Assembly: GCF_009601165.1 (NCBI RefSeq)
Contig: NZ_WIRE01000001.1
Location: 2,108,001-2,172,000, forward strand
DNA from: Alcanivorax sediminis
GTDB taxonomy: Bacteria > Pseudomonadota > Gammaproteobacteria > Pseudomonadales > Alcanivoracaceae
DNA length: 64,000 nt
Reading direction: 5' to 3'
The position numbers and the translations under genes are program-made. Position 1 is the first letter of the stretch. Each line of letters starts with the position of its first letter. Below the pieces are notes generated by a model that saw nothing but the letters and a program-made list of their open reading frames with translations, ran no database searches and was not told where the DNA came from. This document shows, piece after piece, positions 35,359 to 44,503 of the stretch.

Positions 35359-36414
35359 TCAGTCAGGGAGTTTCAGCTGGCCGTGATGGGCTTCACCCAC
35401 ATAGAAAGCGGGCTTGGTGCCAGGGAACGCCCAGAACGGTGTCATCTCCGAAGACGGGAATACGTTGGGGAAGCGTGGATCCCGTTTTGATGGGCCGGCA
35501 ATGGTCTTTTCCTGCACCATGGAAATGTACTGATCTACAGAGTTTTCCAGGGTGTTGCCGTTGATGATCACTTCCGTTCCCAGGGTCTTGGCGTAGTCCG
35601 CTACACCACTGGCAGTGGACAGTTCCGGCGCGTAGGCATCCACGCTCACACCGTTCTCACTGGTCACCCAGAGGCCTTCATCGGTATGAACCACAATGGA
35701 GTGGTTGCCTTCGGTGTGGCCAGGTGTGTGTACCAGCGCCACGCCATCGCCAAGCATGATGGAACCGTCGAACTTGATAACCTTGTCGTCAGGGATGCCG
35801 GCAATGCCATTGGGGCAATACCAGTCTGCCTGATAGGGGTTCAGATCCAGGGTGGATTCCCACTCACGCCAGTGCACCAACAGTTTGGCATTCGGGAACA
35901 GGGCCGGTTCCATGTTGGTACCCAGCCAGCGGCGCACGTCCTGAGTGTGCAGGTGATCATAGGTGATGTAGTCAATGTCCTCCGGCTTGAGTCCGATGGA
36001 GGCAATGATCTCCGGGACGGTGGTCTGACGCTTCACGATCAGATTGGACAGCACCTCAGGGTTCTTGTCCTGCAGGCGTCGGAAGAAAGGCGTCTCGCCA
36101 CCTCGCTCATGGTCGGAGGGGGAGACCAGCAAGGTCTTGGTCCCTTCTGGAGTATCAAACTGAACCACAAACAGGCGATTCTGAAGATGGATGAACTCCA
36201 CCCACCTTTCGCGGGAGAAGGCATTACGCAGACCATAACGGGATGGGTAGGGGACACGCACCAGATCGAAGGAGCGGAAGTAGCGGGCCTTGGGGCCAGC
36301 CAGCATGGCCTTGCGGAAATCGCCGGCGGCGGCGCGGGTATCTTCTACCCGGCTTTGTTGCCCATGAGCGTCGCGGGAACCGTCGAAATCGGTGATCTGT
36401 TTGAACGTTGTCAT
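35359..36414 (-). CDS. MBL-fold metallo-hydrolase with altered metal motif
   Basis: A 351-residue metallo-beta-lactamase-fold hydrolase. The ATG at 36414 follows GGGAG with 6-nt spacing; an earlier in-frame start at 36471 is less likely. The usual HxHxDH metal motif appears as HLHTQD in TYDHLHTQDVRRW. The two His are kept, but the Asp-His pair is changed to Gln-Asp. The later metal residues are in HTPGHTEGNHS, and ENGVSVDAYAPEL follows. No signal peptide is seen. It may use one metal or an altered site, and the substrate is unknown. It is divergent from the AraC regulator, which probably controls it. Confidence 0.82.
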   Translation of the reverse strand: MTTFKQITDFDGSRDAHGQQSRVEDTRAAAGDFRKAMLAGPKARYFRSFDLVRVPYPSRYGLRNAFSRERWVEFIHLQNRLFVVQFDTPEGTKTLLVSPSDHERGGETPFFRRLQDKNPEVLSNLIVKRQTTVPEIIASIGLKPEDIDYITYDHLHTQDVRRWLGTNMEPALFPNAKLLVHWREWESTLDLNPYQADWYCPNGIAGIPDDKVIKFDGSIMLGDGVALVHTPGHTEGNHSIVVHTDEGLWVTSENGVSVDAYAPELSTASGVADYAKTLGTEVIINGNTLENSVDQYISMVQEKTIAGPSKRDPRFPNVFPSSEMTPFWAFPGTKPAFYVGEAHHGQLKLPD

Positions 36415-36608
36415 TATTTTCTCCCTGATACGTAAAACCAGACTGCGCGGCAGAAACGTTTCGGTGTCCATGATGCAGTCTTGCCTGCACCCGCGACCAG
36501 TAACGGTTTGTTCTGTCAGATGAAAACGCAGTGTCAGCTGGCCCGGCAGTATGGCGGCTTACAATCTGCCTGACTTGACAGTGACTGCCACCAAATTTAA
36601 CACTTTAC

Positions 36609-36619
36609 GCCAAATTGGC
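36609..36619. promoter_or_regulatory. Palindromic operator candidate before the AraC regulator
   Basis: GCCAAATTGGC is a perfect palindrome 19 bp before the ATG at 36638, in the divergent region shared with the MBL gene. It has the same core as the site at 31352-31364. The position suits autoregulation. Confidence 0.5.
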
Positions 36620-36637
36620 CATTCAACAGAGCGCGTC

Positions 36638-37663
36638 ATGCCCGTCTCCCTGTCGCCCCCCAAAGCGGCCCCCCGCCGCCGGATACCGGCCAGCTTTGTA
36701 CTGGCACTGTATGAGTATCTGGATCACAAAGGCATCGACAGTGAGGCGTTGTTGAGACTGCCGCGGCCGCGAGCGGATAGCCCTCTTAATGCGGATATTC
36801 CCATCGAGGATTGGCGCGAGCTGCTCGAATGCGCGGGCGATCATCTGCAGGATCCGCGCCTCGGCCTCAATCTGGGGCAGACCCTCGGCCCACGGCATAT
36901 TGGGGTTCTGGGCTATGTGGTGATGGCATCGCAGAATCTGGGTGAGGCGCTGGATCGCCTGCATCGCTACCAGCGTTTGATCTATGACGTCACACCACTG
37001 GAAGTCCGTGCCATTGGTAGCAGTATTGAGCTGGTCTGGGACGCGGAACATGGCCGGCCCGGACCGCTTGTGGATGAAACGGCCATTACTGTGATCGTCC
37101 ATCTCTGCCGAAGGTTGACTACAACCGATCTGACTCCCCAGTGTGTAGCCTTTATCAACCCATGGCCCGATGACCTTTCTCCCTACGAGGAATACTTCGG
37201 ATGCCCGGTGAAATTTGATCAGCCGGAAACCGTGATTCGGCTGGACATGGCGACTCTGATGCAGCCGTTGCATACGGCGGATCCCGCCATGCTCACCATG
37301 CTGGAAGAGCAGGCGGATTCGCTGCTGGCACAGTTGCCCAGCGAATCGCCGCTGGTGGATGAGGTGCGCCGGCGCATCGGCAGGATTCTGCAGGATCACA
37401 ACCCCGATATAGCCTCCGTCGCCAACGCCATGGGCGTGTCAGTGCGAACCCTGCAGCGGCAGCTGTCTGACGCGGAGACCAGTTTCCTCAAGGAACTGGC
37501 GGCGGTACGCCGGGAAATTGCCGAGCGCTATTTGCGTGAGACGCGTCTGGGGCTGGTAGATATTGCACTGCTCGTCGGGTATTCAGAACACAGTGCCTTT
37601 ACACGGAGTTTTATTCGCTGGACAGGAATGACACCGCTGGATTACCGGCGCCAGTTCATCTGA
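36638..37663 (+). CDS. AraC-family transcriptional regulator
   Basis: A 341-residue regulator. An N-terminal 'arabinose-binding-like' ligand domain covers about residues 10-200 (GVLGYVVMASQNLGEALDRLHRYQRLI). It is followed by a C-terminal AraC/XylS DNA-binding domain with two helix-turn-helix units: DIASVANAMGVSVRTLQRQL and GLVDIALLVGYSEHSAFTRSF, then WTGMTPLDYRRQF. The ATG at 36638 gives the usual family length; a start at 36551 would place the palindrome inside the gene. VirS/OruR-type members respond to small organic molecules and often control the divergent gene, here the MBL hydrolase. Downstream, 25 bp later, is the SLC13 carrier. Confidence 0.9.
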   Translation: MPVSLSPPKAAPRRRIPASFVLALYEYLDHKGIDSEALLRLPRPRADSPLNADIPIEDWRELLECAGDHLQDPRLGLNLGQTLGPRHIGVLGYVVMASQNLGEALDRLHRYQRLIYDVTPLEVRAIGSSIELVWDAEHGRPGPLVDETAITVIVHLCRRLTTTDLTPQCVAFINPWPDDLSPYEEYFGCPVKFDQPETVIRLDMATLMQPLHTADPAMLTMLEEQADSLLAQLPSESPLVDEVRRRIGRILQDHNPDIASVANAMGVSVRTLQRQLSDAETSFLKELAAVRREIAERYLRETRLGLVDIALLVGYSEHSAFTRSFIRWTGMTPLDYRRQFI

Positions 37664-37688
37664 CCACACAACAGGGACGTGATCGCTA

Positions 37689-39023
37689 ATGATGATGCGA
37701 CTGGGTTTGATCGCGGGGTCGGTGCTGGCAGCCGCGCTGGCTTACACACTTCCGGAAGCGCCGGCTACCGGGGTTGGCTTTGCCCTGCTGGTGCTGATCG
37801 GTCTGTTGTGGCTGACGGAAGCCTTGCCGCTGACCTTCACCGCCCTGATGGTGCCGGTGCTGGGCGTGGCGCTGGGGTTGTCCAATATCAATGCCGCACT
37901 GGCAGGTTTCGCCCATCCGGTCGTTGCGCTGTTCCTCGGGGGATTTGCGTTGGCCGCTGCGTTAGGCGAGCACGGCATCGATCGTTGGCTGGCCCAGAAA
38001 CTCTTGTTGCTGGCCGGGGGAAGGGCGCTACCGGCAGTACTGCTGTTGTCGCTTACTACCGCCTTGCTGTCCATGTGGATCAGCAATACAGCGACCACGG
38101 CCATGCTGCTGCCGATAGCCCTTGGCATGTCCGCCCCCCTGGCAGACCAGTATCCGCGTTATCGGGTGTTTCTACTGCTGGCGCTGGCCTGGTCCGCCAA
38201 CATCGGCGGCATGGCCACACTGGTGGGAAGTCCACCCAATGCCATTGCGGCAGCAGCGCTTGAGTGGTCGTTCAACGAGTGGCTGGCAGCGGGTGTCCCT
38301 GTCTTTTTGGTGTTGTTCCCGATCGCGCTGCTGGTGCTGTTCTTCATCTGTCGACCGGAGGCAAACCTGCCGCGGGTGGACACCCTGTCCCGGGTAGCCT
38401 TTCCCTCCACGCTGGGTGCCCGTATGACACTGGCTATTTTCCTGCTCACTGTGATGCTGTGGGTGTTGGGTGCGCCGTTGGCCGACGTACTGGCCATCGA
38501 AAAGGGGTTTGATACCTGGGTGGCTGTGCTGGCCATCGTGCTGTTGGGTGTTACCCGCTGTGTGACCTGGGCCCAGGTGGAGCAGCACGCCAACTGGGGG
38601 GTGCTGCTGTTGTTTGGCGGTGGCATTACGCTCTCTACCTTGCTGCAGAGCTCTGGCGCCAGTGCCTGGCTGGCAGAGGGTATGAGCGGCATTTTGCCAG
38701 AAGGCCACCCGTGGTTGGTCTACCTGATTCTCGGCACTTTCATTATTTTCCTGACCGAGGTGGCCAGTAATACGGCCAGTGCTGCCTTGCTGGTGCCGCT
38801 TCTGATGCCAGTGGGGGCCACTGTGGGTGCGGATCCTGTTGCCGTTGCCCTGCTGGTAGCCTTCGGCGCCAGTTGTGCGTTCATGCTGCCGGTGGCCACG
38901 CCCCCCAATGCGATGGTGTATGGCAGCGGCCACGTGCCACAGAAGACCATGATCCGGGCCGGGGTTATATTGAATGTGATTGCGGCCCTGGTGCTGTCAG
39001 TCATGGTGCCCTGGCTGCCATGA
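37689..39023 (+). CDS. SLC13/DASS-family sodium-coupled anion carrier
   Basis: A 444-residue inner-membrane carrier with about 11-12 helices. Two sodium-site signature loops of the divalent anion:Na+ symporter family are present: WISNTATTAMLLP at about residue 120 and EVASNTASAALLVPLL at about residue 360. ATPPNAMVYGSG comes near the end. Family members import dicarboxylates, citrate, or sulfate with sodium. It lies 25 bp after the AraC gene on the same strand and may be co-transcribed with it. This suggests an organic anion whose breakdown could involve the neighbouring MBL hydrolase; that link is inference. Confidence 0.9.
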   Translation: MMMRLGLIAGSVLAAALAYTLPEAPATGVGFALLVLIGLLWLTEALPLTFTALMVPVLGVALGLSNINAALAGFAHPVVALFLGGFALAAALGEHGIDRWLAQKLLLLAGGRALPAVLLLSLTTALLSMWISNTATTAMLLPIALGMSAPLADQYPRYRVFLLLALAWSANIGGMATLVGSPPNAIAAAALEWSFNEWLAAGVPVFLVLFPIALLVLFFICRPEANLPRVDTLSRVAFPSTLGARMTLAIFLLTVMLWVLGAPLADVLAIEKGFDTWVAVLAIVLLGVTRCVTWAQVEQHANWGVLLLFGGGITLSTLLQSSGASAWLAEGMSGILPEGHPWLVYLILGTFIIFLTEVASNTASAALLVPLLMPVGATVGADPVAVALLVAFGASCAFMLPVATPPNAMVYGSGHVPQKTMIRAGVILNVIAALVLSVMVPWLP

Positions 39024-39112
39024 TTGCGGTTTAACCGTGCGGATCATTGATACCGGTCAGGGACGGTGTTTGGCATAGTGATAAGGTCTTGAAACGCATC
39101 CAGGGAGGGGCA

Positions 39113-39889
39113 ATGAGAGACACAAACGCACCTTTTCGGTTTTTTACTTTTTTCGGCTTGCTCGCGTTGCTGTTGCCCGCCATGGCGCAAGCGTGGGATG
39201 CCGATGAATTGATGCGCCATATTGATGGCCTGTGGCGTGGCAACACTTCCCAGGCGTCCATGACCATGACCGTGACGACCCGCCGTTATGAGCGGGCCAT
39301 GACCATGCAGGCCTGGTCCAGGGGCAAGGATTATTCGCTGATCGTCATCAAGGCGCCGGTGAAGGACAAGGGCGTGGCCACCCTAAAGGTGGAACAGAAC
39401 ATCTGGAATTATCTTCCCAAGATCAACCGTGTCACCAAAGTGCCATCGAGCATGATGTCCGGCTCCTGGATGGGCAGCCATTTCACCAACGATGATCTGG
39501 TCAAGGAAAGTACCTTCGAGGACGACTACGACTCCAGGATTTCCTTTGAGGGCGAGCGCGACGGGAAACCCATTATCGAGATCACCTCCATACCCAAGCC
39601 GGATGCGGCAGTGGTGTGGGGCAAGGTGGTGATGACCATCGATCAGCAAGAACTCGCGCCGTATCAGGCCTGGTACTACGACGAGGAGGGCACCCTGATC
39701 CGCACCATGGTGTTCGATCAGTGGCAGCAGCGCGACGCGCGAACCGTGCCCATGCGCATGTCACTGCAGCCGGAAGACAAACCCGATGAATCCACCGTCA
39801 TCACCTACCATGACATCGTCTTCGATGTGCCGCTGGACGACGACTTCTTCTCCCTGAAAACCCTCAAGCGCGGACAAATATCGCCATGA
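39113..39889 (+). CDS. LolA-like periplasmic lipid/lipoprotein carrier
   Basis: A 258-residue secreted protein. The ATG at 39113 follows GGGAGGGG. The signal peptide is about residues 1-31 (FFTFFGLLALLLPAMAQA). The mature part fits the LolA-like 'outer membrane lipoprotein-sorting' fold: a beta-sheet half-barrel with SMTMTVTTRRYERAMTMQAW, YSLIVIKAPVKDKGVATLKV, NIWNYLPKINRVTKVPSSMM, TYHDIVFDVPLDDDFFSL. It heads a five-gene operon (carrier, two permeases, ATPase, barrel) with the next ATG overlapping its stop. It probably accepts a hydrophobic cargo from the permeases and takes it across the periplasm. It is not the housekeeping LolA. Confidence 0.87.
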   Translation: MRDTNAPFRFFTFFGLLALLLPAMAQAWDADELMRHIDGLWRGNTSQASMTMTVTTRRYERAMTMQAWSRGKDYSLIVIKAPVKDKGVATLKVEQNIWNYLPKINRVTKVPSSMMSGSWMGSHFTNDDLVKESTFEDDYDSRISFEGERDGKPIIEITSIPKPDAAVVWGKVVMTIDQQELAPYQAWYYDEEGTLIRTMVFDQWQQRDARTVPMRMSLQPEDKPDESTVITYHDIVFDVPLDDDFFSLKTLKRGQISP

Positions 39890-41211
39890 GCCGGCTGTCG
39901 CACCGAAGCCAGGATTTGTCCGGCTCACGGCTGCGGATCTTTCTGTTCATGGCCTGGCGCAACCTCTGGCGTTACCCCGTGCGCTCGCTGCTCACCGTGT
40001 GTGCCTTGTCTGGTGGTCTGGCCATGGTGATTTTCAACGCTTCATTGATGACCGGGATGACCCGGCAGATGGTGGTGTACGCCACGGAAGTGTCCACCGG
40101 CCACATTCAAGTGCACCGCCAGGCGTTTGCCGATGATCAGGATCTTTACGCGACTCTTCCCTGGCCATGGCTGGAAGATATAGAAGCGGACTTCCCGAAT
40201 TTGAAGGTGGCACCACGACTCTATGCGGCCGGGCTGGCCAGTACCGCTGACACGTCCACCGGGGTCATGATTCGTGGTGTGGATGCCGAGCGGGAGCTGG
40301 CGGTAACGCGTATGTTGCGTCAGGTGCGTCAGGGCGAAGTGGATCTGGGCATCATAGACCAAACGCCTCAGGGGATCGCACGCTACGGCATTGCCGTAGG
40401 GACACAGCTGGCCAGGAACATGCGAATAGCGCCTGGCGATGAGCTTGTGCTGGTCACCCAGGCCGCCGATGGCAGCATCGGCAACGCCCTTTTTGTGGTG
40501 ACAGCAGTTCTCACGCCAATGGAACTGAATTTTGACCGCATGGGTGTGGTCATGTCCCGTGAGGCCTACCAGCAATTGATGTTCCTCGAAGACGGTTTCC
40601 ACGAGCTGGCTATCCTGATGGACAATCTGGATCAGCTGGAAACGACCAGGCTGGCACTGCAAGCTCGCCTGACGGAACTGGCGAAGCAGAACCCGCTGGA
40701 CGAGTGGGGCGGCCCCATCGAAGTACGTACCTGGAAAGAACTGAATCCCGCTGTGTCGGAGATGCTGGCAGTGAGCAGCAGCATGACGCTGATCATCGGC
40801 CTGATCATTGTGGCGCTGGCATCACTGGGTATGCTCAATACCATGCTGATGGCCGTCCACGAACGCACCCGCGAGTTCGGTATCCTCATGGCCATCGGCA
40901 TGAAAAAGGTCTGGATACTGGTGATGGTGTTGCTGGAAGCACTGTGCCTCTCGTTGCTGTCTGCGGTTATAGGTGCCTTGCTGGGTAGCTGGCTGGGCCT
41001 GCGCATGGAAGAGACCGGCATTGACTTCAGCGACATGATGCCGGATGGCTATGATTGGGGCGGGCTCATTTTTGAGCCGGTCATGAAAGGCTATCTGGAG
41101 CCAACGCACGTGCTCTATGCCAGCGTCATGATGATCATTGTGGCGCTGCTGGCCTCACTGATACCGTCCTGGCGCAGCATTCGCCTGAAACCGGTGGAGG
41201 CCATGCGATGA
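39886..41211 (+). CDS. ABC transporter permease (LolC/MacB-FtsX type), first of two
   Basis: A 441-residue permease. One N-terminal membrane helix (LLTVCALSGGLAMVIFNASL) precedes a periplasmic MacB-like core domain of about 250 residues. Three C-terminal helices form the FtsX domain (MTLIIGLIIVALASLGMLNTML, WILVMVLLEALCLSLLSAVIGALLG and VLYASVMMIIVALLASLIPS). The 'ERTREFGILMAIGM' coupling segment after the second helix is typical. This is the type VII mechanotransmission fold of LolC/E and MacB. ATGA overlaps on both sides (4 bp with the carrier gene and 4 bp with the second permease gene) show tight translational coupling. Confidence 0.9.
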   Translation: MSRLSHRSQDLSGSRLRIFLFMAWRNLWRYPVRSLLTVCALSGGLAMVIFNASLMTGMTRQMVVYATEVSTGHIQVHRQAFADDQDLYATLPWPWLEDIEADFPNLKVAPRLYAAGLASTADTSTGVMIRGVDAERELAVTRMLRQVRQGEVDLGIIDQTPQGIARYGIAVGTQLARNMRIAPGDELVLVTQAADGSIGNALFVVTAVLTPMELNFDRMGVVMSREAYQQLMFLEDGFHELAILMDNLDQLETTRLALQARLTELAKQNPLDEWGGPIEVRTWKELNPAVSEMLAVSSSMTLIIGLIIVALASLGMLNTMLMAVHERTREFGILMAIGMKKVWILVMVLLEALCLSLLSAVIGALLGSWLGLRMEETGIDFSDMMPDGYDWGGLIFEPVMKGYLEPTHVLYASVMMIIVALLASLIPSWRSIRLKPVEAMR

Positions 41212-42488
41212 GTGAACTCAAGCGCCATGCCCGTCTGCATCCGGCCCTGCTGCTGCGTCTTACCTGGCGCAATCTCTGGTGTCATCCGAAGCGGACCCTG
41301 ATCACCCTGAGCTCCATTGGGATCGGCTTTGTGCTGGCGGTGTTCTTCATCGGCCTCAACGATGGTTCGCACAATGCCATGATCCGCAATGCCATCAAGC
41401 TGGGGGAGGGTTATATCACCGTGCAACCGAAGGGGTACCTGGAAGCCCCTGCCAATGACAAATATCTGGCTGATGGCGCAGCGCTGCGCGAGCAATTGTT
41501 GGCGCTGAATCTGCCGGGACAAGTGGATGCACGCATTTCCCTGCGGGTGCTGGTCAGCTCCCCCTACAACTCCGTGGGCGCAGGGCTGGAAGGGATGGCG
41601 TCCAGCGATCAGCGAGCACAGATGCTGCAGCCCTTTGTCATCAAGGGTGAATGGCTGCAAGCCGATGACGAAAGAGGGGTGGTCATTGGCGAAGGCATGG
41701 CCCGCAAGCTCAAGGTGAAAGTGGGCGGCAAGATCGTGCTGATGGCGGGCAAGCGGGGTGGCGATTCCGAGGCCCAGCTTGGCCGGGTGCGGGCGATCTT
41801 TGACTCCAGCATGGACGAGCTGGATAACTTTCTGGTGATCAGCAACGTGCAGCTGGCCCGGCATTTTCTGGTGGCGGAAGGCGCCGATATTAACCGCCAG
41901 CCTTTGACTCGCCTTGCCGTCTCTCTGGATGATCCCGAGTCGCTGGCAGACTGGAAAAGGCGCATCGACGGGGAGCTGCCAACATCATCTGTTGTGGTGC
42001 TGGACTGGCAGCAGATGATGCCGCAGCTGGTGCAGTTCATAGTCCTGGATAGCGCCGGTGCCTATGTGTTTCTCGCGGTCATTCTGGTGCTGATCGTGTT
42101 TGGCATCGTCAATACGGTGCTGATGAGTGTCTTGGAACGCACCCGGGAATTCGGATTGCTCCGCGCACTCGGGCTCAGTCGTTCCCATCTACTGTTGATG
42201 GTCTTTCTGGAAGCCACCTTGCTGAGCGTATTGGCAGTGGGGATAGGCTGGACGCTGGGTGGGCTGGTGCACCTGTGGTTCTCCCAGCATGGTCTGGATC
42301 TCACCGGGGTGCTCGGTGACAGCACCGCTGTAGCGGGCACCTTCATGGATCCGGTAGTGCGTACGGAGCTGTCACAGGCCCGCGTGCTGCAACTTACCCT
42401 GATCGTATTCCTGACCACACTTACCACCGGCATTTATCCGGCCATCAAAGCGGCCAGAGTCACGCCAGTCGCAGCACTGAGGACTTGA
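41208..42488 (+). CDS. ABC transporter permease (LolE/MacB-FtsX type), second of two
   Basis: A 426-residue permease with the same plan as the first: N-terminal helix (LITLSSIGIGFVLAVFFIGL), periplasmic domain, and three C-terminal helices (AYVFLAVILVLIVFGIVNTV, LLLMVFLEATLLSVLAVGIG and LTLIVFLTTLTTGIYPAI). The coupling segment is ERTREFGLLRALGLS. Having two different permeases, as in LolCE, rather than one homodimer, as in MacB, favours a lipoprotein or lipid extractor over a drug pump. It is followed by the ATPase gene after 31 bp. Confidence 0.9.
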   Translation: MSELKRHARLHPALLLRLTWRNLWCHPKRTLITLSSIGIGFVLAVFFIGLNDGSHNAMIRNAIKLGEGYITVQPKGYLEAPANDKYLADGAALREQLLALNLPGQVDARISLRVLVSSPYNSVGAGLEGMASSDQRAQMLQPFVIKGEWLQADDERGVVIGEGMARKLKVKVGGKIVLMAGKRGGDSEAQLGRVRAIFDSSMDELDNFLVISNVQLARHFLVAEGADINRQPLTRLAVSLDDPESLADWKRRIDGELPTSSVVVLDWQQMMPQLVQFIVLDSAGAYVFLAVILVLIVFGIVNTVLMSVLERTREFGLLRALGLSRSHLLLMVFLEATLLSVLAVGIGWTLGGLVHLWFSQHGLDLTGVLGDSTAVAGTFMDPVVRTELSQARVLQLTLIVFLTTLTTGIYPAIKAARVTPVAALRT

Positions 42489-42519
42489 TAATGGGGATTA
42501 ATGGAAAAGGACACACACC

Positions 42520-43221
42520 ATGACGCTGGTCCGACTGGAAAATATCAGCAAGACTTTTCGCCAGGGCGATATCGAAGTCCATGCGCTGACCGATATCAGT
42601 CTGGATGTCTCGGAAGGGGAGTTCGCGGCGCTGGTTGGGCCCTCCGGGTCAGGTAAAACTACGTTGCTGAACATCATTGGCGGGCTGGACAGTCCCACCA
42701 GCGGCAAGGTGCATCTCAATGGCACCGACGTGACCGCCCTGAATGAATCGCAGCTGTCGGATTTCAGACTGTTCCAGTTGGGCTTCGTGTTCCAGGCCTA
42801 CAATCTGGTGCCGGTACTCAGCGCGCTGGAAAACGTGGAGCTGATCATGGTGCTGCAGGGGCGCGCTGAATCAGAGCGTCGGGAGCGAGCGCGCCATTAT
42901 CTGGATCTGGTGGGACTGGGCAAGGTCATGGACCGGCGTCCCTCCGCACTCAGCGGCGGTCAGCAACAACGGGTGGCAGTGGCGCGAGCGTTGGCCAGCG
43001 GGCCGCGGCTGGTGCTGGCAGATGAGCCCACCGCGAATCTGGATTCCGACAACGCGACAGCCTTGCTGGACATCATGCACAAGCTTTCCCACGAGGAGAA
43101 AACCACCTTCCTTTTCTCCACTCATGATCCGCGGGTCATGGAGCGGGCAGAGCGTATCATTCAGCTGCGTGACGGCAAGGTGGAAATGGATCGGGTGATA
43201 GCGGATGCGAACGCCGTGTAA
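42520..43221 (+). CDS. ABC transporter ATPase (LolD/MacB type)
   Basis: A 233-residue ATPase with all motifs in order: Walker A GPSGSGKTT (40-48), Q-loop VFQAYNLVPVLSALENVEL, signature ALSGGQQQRVAVARAL, Walker B RLVLADEPTANLD, and the switch His in STHDPRV. It belongs to the LolD/MacB/FtsE subfamily and should power the two permeases encoded just upstream. Its last codons overlap the start of the barrel gene by 17 bp. Confidence 0.95.
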   Translation: MTLVRLENISKTFRQGDIEVHALTDISLDVSEGEFAALVGPSGSGKTTLLNIIGGLDSPTSGKVHLNGTDVTALNESQLSDFRLFQLGFVFQAYNLVPVLSALENVELIMVLQGRAESERRERARHYLDLVGLGKVMDRRPSALSGGQQQRVAVARALASGPRLVLADEPTANLDSDNATALLDIMHKLSHEEKTTFLFSTHDPRVMERAERIIQLRDGKVEMDRVIADANAV

Positions 43222-44440
43222 TTCTGCTCTCCGCCCTGTTCGCGCGGGGCTGACCTGCCTGCTGTTGTGTGCAGTGCCGTTGGCGCAGGCCGCGCCCTTT
43301 ACTGCGCGACTATCCCTCACGGGCACTACCGGCTATGCACAACCGGGTGACATTGGTTATGTGGATGAAGATAACCGTACCCTCAGCGCAGATCAGCAGA
43401 CGGCCCGGCTGATGGCCGATCCGGTGACCGACTTCGGTGATTTTTCTGCGCACTTGCGGCTGGTGCGGTTGCGTCAGGAAAAGGTGTCGTTCAATGATGC
43501 CTCAATAAATCAATTTCGCTGGCGCGACCTGTCCAGTGACTGGGTCAATGAAACCGCAGCGGATCGGCAAACCCGTGCCGGGCACGAGATTGATCGATTG
43601 TCATGGCGCTATATGACGGAGGTGTTTGCCGTCACTGCAGGTCGTCAGGCCATCGATTGGGGCACGGGCCGGCTGTGGCAACCGCTCAATGTGTTCGGGG
43701 CCTTTGCCCCCACGGATCTGGACACCGAATTCAAACCCGGGGTGGATGCCCTGCAGGTGGAAACCTGGCCAGCGGATTTTTCCTCTCTTGCCTTTGCTGC
43801 CGTGGCGGCGCCGGAACACAGTGACCATGCTGCAAGCGGAGCAGCCTATTATCGTGGCCAGGTGGGGGAGCAATCCGAGCTGCTGTTGCTGGCTGCCTCG
43901 GTGAATCGTGACCAGATTTTTGGCGCAGGTTGGGAAAGTGCGATTGGCGGTATGGGCTGGCGGCTGGAAACATCGGTCTATGATCTGGAAGAAGCCGATG
44001 AAACGCCGGTGTTTGCTGTTGCCGGCGTGGACTATCGTTTTGCCAGCGAGTGGGTGGCGGTGGCCGAATGGTATTACCAGTCAACGGGCGCCAGTACAGA
44101 AGGCGAACTACTCAGCTTTCAAACCGATCCGTTCATCCCGTTCACTCTCAAACAACAGCTGGCCCGCAATGTGCTCGGTCTGGCGCTGGAAAGGGAACTC
44201 TCCCCATTATGGCGTGGTAGTTACCTCTTGCTCACCAGCGGGCTGGAGGATGAAGAAGGAGAGCTGCATGCATCGTTTCTCCATCAAATCAATCTGCATT
44301 ATTCCGTCAGCAACGAATCCGAACTGCTGCTGTCACTGGCCACCGGCGGTGGCAAAGGCATCAACAGCAGCGGCGCCGGCCATTCGGAATTCGGCGCTAT
44401 CCCCGCCAGCCTGACTCTGCGTTGGCAGGTGTATTTCTGA
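43205..44440 (+). CDS. Outer-membrane beta-barrel of the LolA/ABC operon
   Basis: A 411-residue protein with a signal peptide (AGLTCLLLCAVPLAQA). The mature chain is a long series of amphipathic strands (FTARLSLTGTTGY, AHLRLVRLRQEKVSF, DRLSWRYMTEVFAVTAGRQAID) ending in SLTLRWQVYF, the classic C-terminal aromatic for BAM insertion. The segment GRQAIDWGTGRLWQPLNVF resembles DUF1302-type and alginate-export-like barrels. It overlaps the ATPase gene, so it is made with the transporter. The natural reading is an outer-membrane acceptor or exit for the cargo carried by the LolA-like protein. No known family function can be named. Confidence 0.82.
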   Translation: MRTPCNSALRPVRAGLTCLLLCAVPLAQAAPFTARLSLTGTTGYAQPGDIGYVDEDNRTLSADQQTARLMADPVTDFGDFSAHLRLVRLRQEKVSFNDASINQFRWRDLSSDWVNETAADRQTRAGHEIDRLSWRYMTEVFAVTAGRQAIDWGTGRLWQPLNVFGAFAPTDLDTEFKPGVDALQVETWPADFSSLAFAAVAAPEHSDHAASGAAYYRGQVGEQSELLLLAASVNRDQIFGAGWESAIGGMGWRLETSVYDLEEADETPVFAVAGVDYRFASEWVAVAEWYYQSTGASTEGELLSFQTDPFIPFTLKQQLARNVLGLALERELSPLWRGSYLLLTSGLEDEEGELHASFLHQINLHYSVSNESELLLSLATGGGKGINSSGAGHSEFGAIPASLTLRWQVYF

Positions 44441-44503
44441 GTCTTTTTTCAAGCAATTGGTGATGCATCCGCAGTGCGAACGGGAAGGGCTGCATTCATC
44501 CAG

